DNA of 49,391 nt from Bauldia sp. GTDB lineage: Bacteria; Pseudomonadota; Alphaproteobacteria; Rhizobiales; Kaistiaceae. Each line of letters begins with the position of its first letter. The first letter of the stretch is position 1. The stretch covers positions 1 to 49,391 of the forward strand of contig JALHRF010000011.1 of assembly GCA_022841545.1 (NCBI GenBank), written 5' to 3'. The position numbers and the translations under genes are program-made. Under the pieces are notes generated by a model. That model saw only the letters and a program-made list of their open reading frames with translations, searched no databases and was not told the DNA's origin. This document shows positions 1 to 8,882 of the stretch, piece after piece.

Positions 1-330
1 CTTCTGGGCGACGAAGCCGATGCCGCCGCGAAGCTCCCGCTGGCCGCGCGACTTCAGCCCCGACACCGGCTGCCCGAACATCGCTATCTCGCCGGAGACC
101 GGCTTGACGAAGCCGAGGCAGCACTTGAGCAGCGTCGACTTGCCGGCACCGTTGGCGCCGACCAGAGCGACCTGCTCGCCGCGACCGACGCTGAAGGCGA
201 CGCCGGTGAAGATCGGCGGCGCCTCACCATAGGCGACGGCGAGTCCGCGGATCGCCAGTTCGGGCGCGGGGTCGACGGGCCGCGCCGGCGGAACCGGCGC
301 AACCACATCACGGACGAGCGCGAGGCTCAT
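1..330 (-). CDS. phnC: Phosphonate/phosphite-type ABC transporter ATPase, partial (N-terminal 110 residues)
   Basis: The start codon lies at 330 on the minus strand and the gene runs off the left edge. The visible part begins MSLALVRDVV, has a proline-rich linker, and then the start of an ABC ATPase fold with a perfect Walker A motif GANGAGKST at about residues 58-66. The following Gln-containing segment (FVAQK) sits where the Q-loop is expected. It lies 21 bases downstream of the PhnD-like binding protein gene, so the two form an operon, which points to ATP-driven import of phosphonate, phosphite or phosphate. The substrate cannot be told from sequence. The 30-residue leader before the ATPase core is longer than usual for PhnC. 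The signature motif and Walker B are outside the window. Confidence 0.85.
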   Translation of the reverse strand, partial: MSLALVRDVVAPVPPARPVDPAPELAIRGLAVAYGEAPPIFTGVAFSVGRGEQVALVGANGAGKSTLLKCCLGFVKPVSGEIAMFGQPVSGLKSRGQRELRGGIGFVAQK

Positions 331-351
331 GATTCCGGTCCTGTCCGCCGG

Positions 352-1227
352 CTATTCGCCGACGAACGCGGAGAACTCGGGATGGCCGATGGTGGCATAC
401 ATCGCCCGCACCGGGTCGTAGGCGCTGTCTTCGATCGCCACGATGTCCATGCCGCGGTACTTCTCGTTGTCGCCGCCGACCGACAGGATCGACTCGATCA
501 CCTCGGCCTTGCCGTCGACCATCGCGGTGCGGAGCGCATCGACGACCGCGGGATCGACATGGGAGCCCGCCATCAGGAGGTCGTTGGGCAGGTCGCCCGA
601 GCGGGCGATGACCCGGAACGAGCCCGGCGGAACGCTGTCATCCTTGGCGCGGGTGCCGTTGACCCAGCTCGTATAGTTGACGCCGATCGCCGCCACGTCG
701 CCGCGCTTCAGCGCCTCATGGGCAACGGCGCGGGTGGTGTGGACCACCTCGACATCGTTGAGGGGGTCGACGCCATAGTCGGCGAGGAGCTGCGAGGGGC
801 AGAGATGGCCCGAGGTCGAGCCGATGTCGTCCATCGCGACCTTCTTGCCCTTGAGGTCGGTCGGGCGGACCACGTCGGAATTGGCGAGCACGACCCAGCC
901 GCAGAAATAGTCCGGACGGCTCAGGCCGACGAGCGTCGTCGCATTGGTCAGCTTGTTGATGACCACATACTCGGCCGGACCGGTGATGACGAAATCGACG
1001 CGCTTGGCGCGGAGCGCCTCTGCGGCCGCGGTGCGGCTCGCGACGGGGAAGAACTCGAAGCTCTGTCCCGTGGCAGCTTCGAGCGCCGCCTTGAACGGAC
1101 CCCAGTCGGTCTGGAGCTGCTCAAGACCCTCGACGTCGGTGATCGCGAGCTCGTAGGTCTCGGCCGCTGCCGGAAGGGCCGCAACCGCGGCGATCGCCGC
1201 CGCGGCGAGGGTGGTGATCATGCGCAT
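352..1227 (-). CDS. phnD: PhnD-like phosphate/phosphite/phosphonate ABC transporter substrate-binding protein
   Basis: This is a periplasmic binding protein of about 291 residues. A short signal peptide rich in alanine ends near AAAETYELAI. The fold shows the type-2 binding-protein pattern of PhnD/PtxB proteins: an early ligand loop near the residues TDWGPFKAAL, FVITGPAEYVV in the middle of lobe 1, and the family-typical GSTSGHLCPS in the second lobe. Three in-frame starts lie close together (1239, 1227, 1221). 1227 is preferred because GGGGA stands about 6 bases before it. It precedes the ATPase gene in one operon; the permease is not in the window and may lie further left. Ligand identity is not determined. 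Confidence 0.85.
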   Translation of the reverse strand: MRMITTLAAAAIAAVAALPAAAETYELAITDVEGLEQLQTDWGPFKAALEAATGQSFEFFPVASRTAAAEALRAKRVDFVITGPAEYVVINKLTNATTLVGLSRPDYFCGWVVLANSDVVRPTDLKGKKVAMDDIGSTSGHLCPSQLLADYGVDPLNDVEVVHTTRAVAHEALKRGDVAAIGVNYTSWVNGTRAKDDSVPPGSFRVIARSGDLPNDLLMAGSHVDPAVVDALRTAMVDGKAEVIESILSVGGDNEKYRGMDIVAIEDSAYDPVRAMYATIGHPEFSAFVGE

Positions 1228-1372
1228 CGTCGTCCCCATCGGTTCGAACGGCGGACGATTCCCGCCGCTTGCCGGAGGACAACACCCCGGCATTTCGCGG
1301 GAATGACGGGACCGTGACGGTGGGGTGACCGTGGATGACCGGCGCGCGACGAGCCGCACGCCACGCCAAATG

Positions 1373-1753
1373 TCATTCCTCGACCAGCTCGACTTCGATT
1401 CGCGCGTCGCCAGAAGAGAGGCGTGCGGCCAGATCCTCCGCGTCCGCCATCGTCATGTTGCCGCTGATCTGCACCTGGCCGCCGAGGATCGGCTCGCGGA
1501 TGATCGCGCGCATGACGTCCTCGCCGTCGATGCGGACCACGGTGTTCCGCCCGACACTGTCGCGGGTGAAGGCGGCGAAGGCCTCGGTGGAGACAGCGTC
1601 GAAGGTGATGCTGACCACGGGCTCGCCCGTCGTCATGTCGCCGATCGCCTCGGCCTCGAGCACCGTCAGCGAAAGCGCCGCGGCAATCGCCGCCGGGACG
1701 AAAGCGGCAAGGAGCGCGGCGACGAGAGGAATGGACCGGGTGAACCGCGGCAT
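1373..1753 (-). CDS. Small exported protein resembling the SecD P1-head domain
   Basis: A 126-residue protein with an N-terminal hydrophobic segment (residues about 8-30) that is either a signal peptide or an anchor. The rest matches the pattern of the periplasmic P1-head region of SecD: a beta strand, then FTRDSVGRNTVVRIDG, then IIREPILGGQVQISGNM, which resembles the SecD segment reading IREPI-GG-QISG. SecD itself is a 12-TM-pair-type membrane protein many times longer; none of its membrane helices are present. The gene is therefore a free-standing P1-head-like domain of unknown role. It is transcribed divergently from the glycosidase-like gene, with only about 50 bases between the starts. 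It might bind exported polypeptides, but that is inference. Confidence 0.7.
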   Translation of the reverse strand: MPRFTRSIPLVAALLAAFVPAAIAAALSLTVLEAEAIGDMTTGEPVVSITFDAVSTEAFAAFTRDSVGRNTVVRIDGEDVMRAIIREPILGGQVQISGNMTMADAEDLAARLSSGDARIEVELVEE

Positions 1754-1809
1754 GGTTCCGCCTCTTTCCTGCGGTTTGAAAAGCGCTCGTCACTATGGTG
1801 GGTTCGGTC

Positions 1810-2586
1810 ATGGCTGTCTTCACACGATTCGCGCTCGCGGCCGCCGCGCTGCTCCTCGGCTTCGGCACCGCCTCGGCTGCCTGCCGGAGCGAAAGCTTTC
1901 AGGACAACGGCTACATCGTCTGCAGCTTCGATCTCGCCGAGAGCGACCTCCGCTTCTTCTGGCAGCATCCCGACGGCAACGCCTTCGGCACGTTCACGGC
2001 GCTGGCCGGCCATCTCGAGGGAAACGACGAGAGGCTGGCCTTCGCCATGAACGGCGGCATGTACGCCGACGACTACAGCCCGATCGGCCTCTACATCGAG
2101 GACGGCAAGCAGCTGGCACCGGCCAATACCCGGTCGGTCGCGGCCGACGTGAAGCCGGTGCCCAACTTCTACAAGAAGCCGAACGGCATCTTCTTCGTCG
2201 GCCGGGACGGCGCCGGCGTGATGACGACCGAGGCCTTCGTCGCCGGGAAGCCGGAGGCGCGCTTCGCGACGCAGTCCGGACCGATGCTGCTCATCGCCGG
2301 CGAGATCAATCCGCTATTCATCCCCGGGTCCAGCGACCTCAATCCGCGGAACGGCGTCTGCGCCCCAACATCGTCGAGCGTCGACTTCGTCATCACCGAG
2401 GGGACCGTCAACTTCCACGACTTCGCCACCTTCTTCCGCGACGAGCTCGGCTGCGAGGACGCCCTGTTCCTCGACGGCGGCTCGGCCTCGGCCCTCTACG
2501 CGCCGGAACTCGGCCGGAACGACGGCCCCGGCCATGGCGGCTTCGGCCCGATCCTCGGCGTGGTGGTCAAGGCGCCGGGCACCTGA
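1810..2586 (+). CDS. Phosphodiester glycosidase family protein (NAGPA-like/DUF2233)
   Basis: A secreted protein of 258 residues with a clear signal peptide ending GTASA-A. Family landmarks are in order: FAMNGGMY at about residue 80, KPNGIFF in the middle, the SGPMLL segment, and FLDGGSASALYAP near the C terminus. These match the phosphodiester glycosidase family that includes the lysosomal mannose-6-phosphate uncovering enzyme and bacterial DUF2233/YigE proteins. Likely action is cleavage of sugar phosphodiester bonds in envelope glycans, in the periplasm. An alternative ATG lies 15 bases upstream at 1795; 1810 is preferred because GGTGGG precedes it at a good distance. The substrate is not known. 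Confidence 0.85.
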   Translation: MAVFTRFALAAAALLLGFGTASAACRSESFQDNGYIVCSFDLAESDLRFFWQHPDGNAFGTFTALAGHLEGNDERLAFAMNGGMYADDYSPIGLYIEDGKQLAPANTRSVAADVKPVPNFYKKPNGIFFVGRDGAGVMTTEAFVAGKPEARFATQSGPMLLIAGEINPLFIPGSSDLNPRNGVCAPTSSSVDFVITEGTVNFHDFATFFRDELGCEDALFLDGGSASALYAPELGRNDGPGHGGFGPILGVVVKAPGT

Positions 2587-2690
2587 GGCACCCAGGAGGC
2601 AAGGCCGGCATAGGCTGCATCGACCACCTGAACCTCTTGACGGCGATGGCCCTGCGGCGCACATGAAGCGCCAAACGAGGACGCTTTCCC

Positions 2691-3296
2691 ATGCAGAAGT
2701 TCACCACGCTGACCGCCGTCGCGGCGCCCTTGAACATGATGAATGTCGATACCGACATGATCATCCCCAAGGACTACCTCAAGACGATCGAGCGGACCGG
2801 CCTCGGCAAGGGCCTCTTCTCGGAGATGCGCTATAACGACGACGGCTCGGACAACCCGGATTTCGTCCTCAACAAGCCGGCCTACCGCAAGGCGCAGATC
2901 CTGGTCGCGGGCGACAATTTCGGCTGCGGGTCAAGCCGCGAGCATGCCCCGTGGGCGCTCCTCGATTTCGGCATCCGCTGCGTGATCTCGACCAGCTTCG
3001 CCGACATCTTCCACAACAACTGCTTCAAGAACGGCATCCTGCCGGTCGTGGTCTCGAAGGAAGACCTCGACAAGCTGATGGACGACGCGTCGCGCGGCGC
3101 CAACGCCACGATCACCATCGACCTCGCCGCCCAGGAGATCCACGGCCCCGACGGCGGGACCGTGAAGTTCGAGGTCGACGCGTTCAAGAAGCACTGCCTC
3201 CTCAACGGCCTCGACGACATCGGCCTGACCATGGAGAAGGCCGACCACATCGCCACCCACGAGCGCCGCGCCGCCGAAAACCGCCCCTGGGCCTAG
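2691..3296 (+). CDS. leuD: 3-isopropylmalate dehydratase small subunit
   Basis: LeuD partners with LeuC to isomerise 2-isopropylmalate to 3-isopropylmalate in leucine biosynthesis (cytoplasm). The 201-residue length is normal. Seen motifs are [10 protein letters not shown] near the N terminus, the hallmark [17 protein letters not shown] in the swivel domain, and [11 protein letters not shown]. No leuC is adjacent and the gene appears to stand alone, as is common in alphaproteobacteria where leuC, leuD and leuB are scattered. The start at 2691 is conserved in position for the family; the ribosome binding site is weak (AGGACG). Confidence 0.96.
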   Translation: MQKFTTLTAVAAPLNMMNVDTDMIIPKDYLKTIERTGLGKGLFSEMRYNDDGSDNPDFVLNKPAYRKAQILVAGDNFGCGSSREHAPWALLDFGIRCVISTSFADIFHNNCFKNGILPVVVSKEDLDKLMDDASRGANATITIDLAAQEIHGPDGGTVKFEVDAFKKHCLLNGLDDIGLTMEKADHIATHERRAAENRPWA

Positions 3297-3299
3297 AAA

Positions 3300-3316
3300 G
3301 GCTCGATTCCCGAGCC
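3300..3316. terminator. Short GC-rich hairpin after leuD
   Basis: GGCTCG and CGAGCC form a perfect 6-bp stem around a 5-base loop, 4 bases after the leuD stop codon. There is no run of T residues, so it is at best a weak or Rho-assisted terminator between leuD and the convergent methyltransferase gene. Confidence 0.35.
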
Positions 3317-3401
3317 GCTCCGGCCACTTTGGGGTAACGCGGCGGTACACTGACGGGGCCAATTGCGATCGGGCTGCGCCCGCCAAGCGGCGTCGCCGCC
3401 G

Positions 3402-4070
3402 TCATGCTGCCGCGACCCACCCCCTGAACGAAAAGCCGGCATAGAACAGGGCGACATCGGAGAATCCGGCTTGACGGAGGAGCGCCTCGTCTTCGTCGTC
3501 CGACAGGACGGGCAGGCGCTTCGCCATGGCACTGGCGGAGGCGGGCGCCGGCGCGGCATCCGCATCCGACCTGCCTGCGAATGCCACGGACCGCGAGAGC
3601 CAGAGATTTGGGTCGCCGCTCTTCGGATAGCTATGGTGCGCGACCACGAGCGGCGCACCCGGCCTGAGGCGTAGTCGCATCTCCCCAAGGGTGCGCAGCC
3701 GTTCCGCCCTGGTCAGGAAGTGCAGCGTCAGCAGGCAGGTAGCACCATCGAACGGTCCCGACGGGGCAGCGTCGACATAAGCCTGGTGCAGGTTGACGCG
3801 CGTCCGGAGGGGTCCAAGGGTGCGGAGCGCCAGGGCGAGCATCTCGGCGGAGGGATCCACGCCCATGAAGCGCCAGCGTGGCTGTGCCTCGGCAAACGCC
3901 TTCAACTCAAGGCCTCCACCTGCGCCAACGACCAGAATATCGGCCGTGGCCGGGGCATGCTCAGCCAACAGAAGCATCATCATGCGATGAAGGTCCGAGA
4001 GCCCCGGCACTTTCCGGAGCGTGCTCTCGGCATAGCTGGCGACCATCGCCGGATCGGTGAAGGGATGCAT
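3402..4070 (-). CDS. Class I SAM-dependent methyltransferase
   Basis: A cytoplasmic protein of 222 residues starting MHPFTDPAMV. The SAM-binding motif I is seen as ILVVGAGGGLELKAFA, followed by an acidic residue at the end of strand 2 (FMGVDPSAEML). The core is a Rossmann-like methyltransferase of the same broad class as TehB/UbiE-like enzymes; the acceptor is unknown. The start at 4070 is preferred because GGGGG precedes it and because it begins 13 bases after the end of the upstream Rrf2 gene, making a two-gene operon. An in-frame start at 4121 would overlap the Rrf2 gene and is less likely. The context suggests it acts in the response sensed by the Rrf2 regulator. Confidence 0.8.
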   Translation of the reverse strand: MHPFTDPAMVASYAESTLRKVPGLSDLHRMMMLLLAEHAPATADILVVGAGGGLELKAFAEAQPRWRFMGVDPSAEMLALALRTLGPLRTRVNLHQAYVDAAPSGPFDGATCLLTLHFLTRAERLRTLGEMRLRLRPGAPLVVAHHSYPKSGDPNLWLSRSVAFAGRSDADAAPAPASASAMAKRLPVLSDDEDEALLRQAGFSDVALFYAGFSFRGWVAAA

Positions 4071-4083
4071 CGGATTCGCCCCC

Positions 4084-4581
4084 TCAGTCGGACACGCGCG
4101 CGCGGTGGGAGGGAGCGCCACCCGCTATGCCGTGATCCACGGTTGGCCGACCGTCTCGCCCTGCCAGCCGGGTACGGATGTCGGCGCCCAGCGCGGCGAG
4201 CGAAATTTCGCCGAATCGGCGAAGGAGGAGCGCCTCCGCTTCGTCGAATGCTTCGCCGAGCGCAGCGTTGACGGCCTGTTCGACGAGGCAGCCGGCCGCA
4301 TCGTTGCGATTGCCCATCGCCAGAAGCTCGGGACTGCCGAGCGCGCCGTAAATGTCACGGAGTGTAAGCTGGCGAAGATCGCAAGCGATGGTCCAACCGC
4401 CGCCGTGGCCCTTCTCGGAGCGGACATAGCCCCGATCCCGCAAGCCAGCCATGATTCTGCGAACGACAACCGGGTTTGAGCCCATGGCCAGGGCCATTGC
4501 CTCGGATGTCTTCGGGCCGGGATGCTCCGCCATGTGCAGCAGGATGTGGAGGACGCCCGACAATCGGCTATCGCGTCTCAT
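4084..4581 (-). CDS. Rrf2-family transcriptional regulator
   Basis: A 165-residue winged-helix regulator. The N-terminal part ([15 protein letters not shown]) and the wing-region segment ([15 protein letters not shown]) fit Rrf2 proteins. The three clustered cysteines that ligate an Fe-S cluster in IscR and NsrR are absent: only one cysteine is seen, near residue 98. It therefore belongs to the non-cluster branch (YwnA/CymR-like) and probably senses by another chemistry. A perfect inverted repeat overlaps its start codon, indicating autoregulation of this gene and of the methyltransferase gene behind it. Confidence 0.88.
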   Translation of the reverse strand: MRRDSRLSGVLHILLHMAEHPGPKTSEAMALAMGSNPVVVRRIMAGLRDRGYVRSEKGHGGGWTIACDLRQLTLRDIYGALGSPELLAMGNRNDAAGCLVEQAVNAALGEAFDEAEALLLRRFGEISLAALGADIRTRLAGRDGRPTVDHGIAGGAPSHRARVSD

Positions 4582-4601
4582 GCAACTTCATATGTTGCAT
4601 G
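4579..4601. promoter_or_regulatory. Perfect 8-bp inverted repeat, probable Rrf2 operator
   Basis: CATGCAAC, a 7-base spacer and GTTGCATG form a perfect dyad. The left arm includes the start codon of the Rrf2 gene. This size and symmetry are typical of winged-helix dimer operators, and the position suggests that the regulator represses its own operon. It lies in the 190-base space before the divergent AsmA-like gene and could also affect that gene. Confidence 0.65.
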
Positions 4602-4771
4602 TCCGCTGGCAGTCAAGCCATACCCGATGTTTTCCCAGCCCGGCCTGGGACGGGACACCTCGAGACGAACGCGCGGCGGCCAAGGCCGGAAGCAAGTTTC
4701 GGCTTTCACGCCTTGCTCATGCCTTTTCGGTTATCGAGGATAGGATTTTGGGCTGAGCCGGCGAAGGCTGG

Positions 4772-7609
4772 ATGGTGCGCATCCTCATACGCGTGGTGGC
4801 GATCGTCGCCCTGATCGGGGTGGCGTATCTCGTGCTGATCAACGCCGCGCTGAACCTCCCCGCCACCCAGGCGCTGATCAACCGCACTCAGGCGGGCAAG
4901 ATCGTGGTCCATTGGGAGCGCGCGTGGAGCATCGTTCCGTTCCGTCTCCACATCGAAGGCCTGAAGGTGACCGGGCAGTCCTGGTCGCAGCAGTTCGAGG
5001 TGTCGGCGCCCGCGGTCAGCGGCGCCATCGACGTGCCGTCGCTTCTATCGCAGACGCTCCGCTTCAACGACATCGAGAGCGGCGACCTCGTGGTCCGCTT
5101 CCGGCCGCGACTTCGACCGGACAAGGACGACAAGATCCTCCGTCCGTTCTACCCGGAGATCCCCGGGATGGACCCGACGCTGGCCGCGGACCCGGTGCCG
5201 AAGCAGCAGCCCGGCTGGCTGACCGTGCTCGAGATCGCCCGCATCGGGGGCAGCAACGACCTCTGGTTCGGGCCGAACCGGATGACGCTGGTGGGCGAGG
5301 CATCGGCGCTGATCGTGCGCCAGAACAAGCACGGCCCGCTCACCATCAGCGACGGCAGGCTCGATCTCGCCATCCCGTCCTTCCTCGTGGCCGGGAAGGA
5401 AGTGTCGAAAGGCGGATCGCTCAACGGCAGCTTCTCGATCGCGAGCTTTCTGCCGCAGGAGAACCGCGGGGCCAAGGTGCTCCCCTTCCTCTCGCTCGAC
5501 GCCGACATCGACCTGCCGATCGACGGCATCGACTTCCTTAACTTCTTCTTCAAATCCGCCGCCGACCTGACCGTCGGCGGCAACGGCCGGCTAAAGGGCC
5601 ATGTCGCCTATGCGAGGGGCTCCCTCACCCCCGGCGCCGACATCAGCATCGAGGCGGAGCGGCTCCAGGTCGACCTGCCGCCCTATTCGGTGAGCGGGGT
5701 CGGTACCGTCCAGGCCAGCGTCGCGGCCGCCGCGTCCGACACACTCGCCGCGAAGTTCGCGTTCTCGACGATCAGCGCCGTGCACGAGCCGAGCAGCGCC
5801 GCGATGTTCAAGGGCGAGAACATCGGCATCTCGGTCGAGCGATCCGCGGTCATCCTTCCCGACCTCAACGTCGAGAAGGTGCCGCGCCGGGTGGAGATCA
5901 AGCTGCCGAACGTGTCGGTGCCCGACATCAGCGCCTACCAGCGCTACCTGCCCGACGAATGGAACGCGGAACTGGTCGCCGGCACCGGGTCGCTCGACGG
6001 CTCGGCGTCGATGGCGGCGGGCGTGCTCGACTTCGACCTCACCCTCCATGCCGACGATGCGGCGGTGAAGCTCGCCGAGAACGTGTTCCAGTCCGGGTTC
6101 ACGCTCGCGGTCAGGGCCAAGGGCACGGCCGACGCGACGACGGCGCGGGTCGACGTGAGCGGCACATTCGTCGAACTCGACGATTCCCGTGTCCTGAACA
6201 GGAAGGGCGACGCCTCCAAGCCGTGGCAGACCCGTTTTGCCGTCACGACCGGGCAAGCGGATTTCGTCCTGCCCGAGGAGCAGGACGCCAAGACCGGGGT
6301 GATCGGCTTCTGGAGCCTGTTCCAGAACAAGGAGCTGAAGTCGATGCTGAGCGATGTGAGCGGCCACGTCGATGGCTCGCTCAATGTCTCGGATCTCGAC
6401 TGGATCACCTATCTCTTCCGAAAACCCTTCTCGCTCGCCATCGGCGATGCCGCCGAGGTGAAGGCCGACCTCACGGTCAAGTCCGGCCGCATCGTCGCCG
6501 ATTCGAACCTCACCATGGCGCCCCGCCAATTCACAATCGGCATTCTCGACTACGTTATCGAGGGCAACGGTGGTTTCGACCTCAGGGTGGCGAAGAGCGA
6601 CGCAAAGCCCGATCTCAGGCTCGTCGCCAGCCTGACCGGCGCCTCGCTCCGGCTCGAGGACGAGAAGGTCGCGGTCGTCGAGGATGTGACGATCGACGTC
6701 AATGCGCTCGCAGAGGGTGTCTCGCCCAAGGAAGGCGGCGCGACCAGGACCGTCGAGATGAATATCCCGACGGCGACGATCTCCGACATGACCGCCTACA
6801 ACACCTATCTGCCCAAGACCGCGCCCTTCAAGATTCTCGGCGGCACCGCCAAGCTCAGCGCCAAGCTGGTGATGGAGGAGGACAACGCCACCGGCTTCAT
6901 GAAGATGACGACATCGCGCATCGATGCCGACATGGACGGCGACCGCATCTCGGGCGTGATCGTCCTCGACATTCCCATCGTCGGCGGGTCGACCAAGGCC
7001 AAGCGCTTCGATATCGCCGGCTCGACGCTTGCGATCCAGGACCTCCGGGTGACGGGAAACCACGCCACCGCCGGCTGGGGCGGCAGGGTCGATGTCGGCA
7101 AGGGCAGCGTCGTCTGGAAACGCCCGATGACGCTCAATCTGAGCGCCGCTTTCCACATGACGGACGCAAGCCCGATCCTCGCGGTGTTCGACCAGAACCG
7201 GAAGGAGAACAAGTGGCTCGACCGGCTGCTCGACCTCAAGAACATCAACGGCAAGATGACGATCGAGGCCGAGCCGGACAGCATGACCATCCCCTACGCC
7301 TTCCTGACCAGCAACACCTTCGATGTCGGGGCGAAGGGCATCTTCGGGGCGAGCGGCCGCCAGGGCGTCTTCTACGCCAAGACGGGCAAGCTTGCCGGCA
7401 TCCTCGCCATCGACAGGAAGGACAAGAAGTTCTCCGTCATCGACGCTACCGGCAAGTTCGAGGCCTACAAGGCCGGCGGACCCGTACCGGGGATCCACGA
7501 CACGCCCCGTTCGACCCCGCGCGCGACGCCGGCCAGCGCCCCGCCGCCGCCGGGGGCGAGGCCGAAGAAGAAGCCGCCGTTCTCGCTGTTCAAGAAGCGC
7601 CAGCAATAG
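4772..7609 (+). CDS. AsmA-like large envelope protein
   Basis: A 945-residue protein with one N-terminal membrane helix (residues about 4-25) and a very long periplasmic part made of repeating beta-strand segments. The layout (helix anchor, early IVVHWERAWSIVPFRLHIEGL, many short hydrophobic strands with alternating pattern, no enzyme motif) fits the AsmA/DUF748 repeating-groove superfamily that bridges the periplasm for lipid traffic. The C-terminal tail from about residue 900 is proline- and lysine-rich (ends FKKRQQ) and probably disordered. The gene starts at an ATG preceded by GAAGG and stands 65 bases before yciB. The family call is from general architecture; the exact subfamily is uncertain. 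Confidence 0.6.
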   Translation: MVRILIRVVAIVALIGVAYLVLINAALNLPATQALINRTQAGKIVVHWERAWSIVPFRLHIEGLKVTGQSWSQQFEVSAPAVSGAIDVPSLLSQTLRFNDIESGDLVVRFRPRLRPDKDDKILRPFYPEIPGMDPTLAADPVPKQQPGWLTVLEIARIGGSNDLWFGPNRMTLVGEASALIVRQNKHGPLTISDGRLDLAIPSFLVAGKEVSKGGSLNGSFSIASFLPQENRGAKVLPFLSLDADIDLPIDGIDFLNFFFKSAADLTVGGNGRLKGHVAYARGSLTPGADISIEAERLQVDLPPYSVSGVGTVQASVAAAASDTLAAKFAFSTISAVHEPSSAAMFKGENIGISVERSAVILPDLNVEKVPRRVEIKLPNVSVPDISAYQRYLPDEWNAELVAGTGSLDGSASMAAGVLDFDLTLHADDAAVKLAENVFQSGFTLAVRAKGTADATTARVDVSGTFVELDDSRVLNRKGDASKPWQTRFAVTTGQADFVLPEEQDAKTGVIGFWSLFQNKELKSMLSDVSGHVDGSLNVSDLDWITYLFRKPFSLAIGDAAEVKADLTVKSGRIVADSNLTMAPRQFTIGILDYVIEGNGGFDLRVAKSDAKPDLRLVASLTGASLRLEDEKVAVVEDVTIDVNALAEGVSPKEGGATRTVEMNIPTATISDMTAYNTYLPKTAPFKILGGTAKLSAKLVMEEDNATGFMKMTTSRIDADMDGDRISGVIVLDIPIVGGSTKAKRFDIAGSTLAIQDLRVTGNHATAGWGGRVDVGKGSVVWKRPMTLNLSAAFHMTDASPILAVFDQNRKENKWLDRLLDLKNINGKMTIEAEPDSMTIPYAFLTSNTFDVGAKGIFGASGRQGVFYAKTGKLAGILAIDRKDKKFSVIDATGKFEAYKAGGPVPGIHDTPRSTPRATPASAPPPPGARPKKKPPFSLFKKRQQ

Positions 7610-7674
7610 CGACCGGCGCCAACGATGCAGTCCGCCACTGGCGCGCCGGCCCGGTTCGGCATAAGTAAGCCGCC

Positions 7675-8319
7675 GTGACCTTCGAACCTGCCCCCAACGA
7701 ACCCGGCCGAAAGCCGATCAACCCGTTGCTCAAGCTCGTGCTGGAGCTCGGGCCGCTCGGCGTGTTCTTCTTTGCCAATACCCGCGGCGACTGGCTGGCG
7801 GAAAAGATTCCCGCCCTGGGCACGCTGGGAGGACCGATCTTCATCGCCACCGCCTTGTTCATGCTGGCGATGGTGATCTCCCTTGGCATCTCGTACGTCC
7901 TGACGCGCACGCTGCCGGTGATGCCTTTCGTCACCGGCATCGTCGTCATCGTCTTCGGCGCCCTGACCCTCTGGCTCCAGGACGATACCTTCATCAAGAT
8001 GAAGCCGACGATCGTGAACACGCTGTTCGGCGCGGTGCTGCTCGGCGGGCTCGCCTTCGGCCAGTCGCTCCTCGGCTATGTCTTCGATTCGGTCTTCCGG
8101 CTGACCGACGAGGGGTGGCGGAAACTCACCTTCCGCTGGGGGTTGTTCTTTCTCGTTCTCGCGGTGCTGAACGAAGTGGTGTGGCGGACGGTGTCGACCG
8201 ACATGTGGGTCAACTTCAAGGTGTTCGGCATCATGCCCCTGACCATCGTCTTCACCCTGTTCCAGCTGCCGCTGATCAACCGCTGCACCCTCCCCGAGGA
8301 AGGCAAGCCCTCGCCGTGA
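7675..8319 (+). CDS. yciB: Septation/inner-membrane-spanning protein YciB
   Basis: A multi-spanning membrane protein of 214 residues with five or more hydrophobic helices. Family landmarks are [18 protein letters not shown] near the N terminus, a segment reading [12 protein letters not shown] in the middle, and [12 protein letters not shown] followed by [20 protein letters not shown]. YciB proteins affect cell-envelope synthesis and septation. The start is a GTG. The stop overlaps the GTG start of the next gene by 4 bases (GTGA), so the two are translationally coupled. Confidence 0.93.
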   Translation: MTFEPAPNEPGRKPINPLLKLVLELGPLGVFFFANTRGDWLAEKIPALGTLGGPIFIATALFMLAMVISLGISYVLTRTLPVMPFVTGIVVIVFGALTLWLQDDTFIKMKPTIVNTLFGAVLLGGLAFGQSLLGYVFDSVFRLTDEGWRKLTFRWGLFFLVLAVLNEVVWRTVSTDMWVNFKVFGIMPLTIVFTLFQLPLINRCTLPEEGKPSP

Positions 8320-8882
8320 CCGGCGCGGCGACCGGCTGGCGACGCGACGCGACGATCGTCGTCGCCGGCCTTGCGATCTTCGCTCTCCAGGCCGCTATCC
8401 TGTTGTGGATGGGGCAGCCGGCGATCAACCCCGACGGCAATATCTATGTCTGGGGCGACCTCGCCCATTCCCGCCACATCATCGACTGGTACACGCCCTC
8501 CCACATCGTCCACGGCTTCATCTTCTACGGCGTGCTGTGGCTCGTTGCGCGGCGCTGGAGCGTCGACCAGCGCGGCCTCGCGGCGATGGCGATCGAGGCG
8601 GTATGGGAGGTGGTCGAGAACACCCCGTGGGTGATCGACCGCTACCGCGACGTGACCGTGTCCGGCGACTATGTCGGCGACACGGTGATCAACTCGGTGT
8701 TCGACATGTGGGCGATGCTGGTCGGCTTCTGGCTTGCCTCGAAGCTGCCGATCTGGCTGACGGTGGCGCTCGCCATCGCGCTCGAACTCGGGGCGCTGAT
8801 CGCGGTCCGCGACAACCTCACCCTCAACATCCTGATGCTGCTCTACCCGGTCGACGCGATCCGGGTCTGGCAGGCGGGGTAG
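8316..8882 (+). CDS. DUF2585 (UPF0314) inner-membrane protein
   Basis: A 188-residue membrane protein beginning at a GTG that overlaps the yciB stop codon. Conserved-looking features are the segment [20 protein letters not shown], an [11 protein letters not shown] motif ([15 protein letters not shown]), the polar [18 protein letters not shown] loop, and three or four hydrophobic helices. These identify the DUF2585 family found in alphaproteobacteria. Function is unknown; coupling to yciB suggests an envelope role. Confidence 0.85.
   Translation: MTGAATGWRRDATIVVAGLAIFALQAAILLWMGQPAINPDGNIYVWGDLAHSRHIIDWYTPSHIVHGFIFYGVLWLVARRWSVDQRGLAAMAIEAVWEVVENTPWVIDRYRDVTVSGDYVGDTVINSVFDMWAMLVGFWLASKLPIWLTVALAIALELGALIAVRDNLTLNILMLLYPVDAIRVWQAG

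Noticed and set aside
5591..7606. A 671-codon open frame antisense to the AsmA-like gene.
   Set aside because: Same GC-driven artefact; no motif or start signal, and the sense frame has a membrane helix and regular strand pattern.
5959..7668. A 569-codon frame overlapping the AsmA-like gene on the same strand.
   Set aside because: Product is almost entirely Arg, Gly, His and Asp, typical of an off-frame reading of GC-rich DNA.
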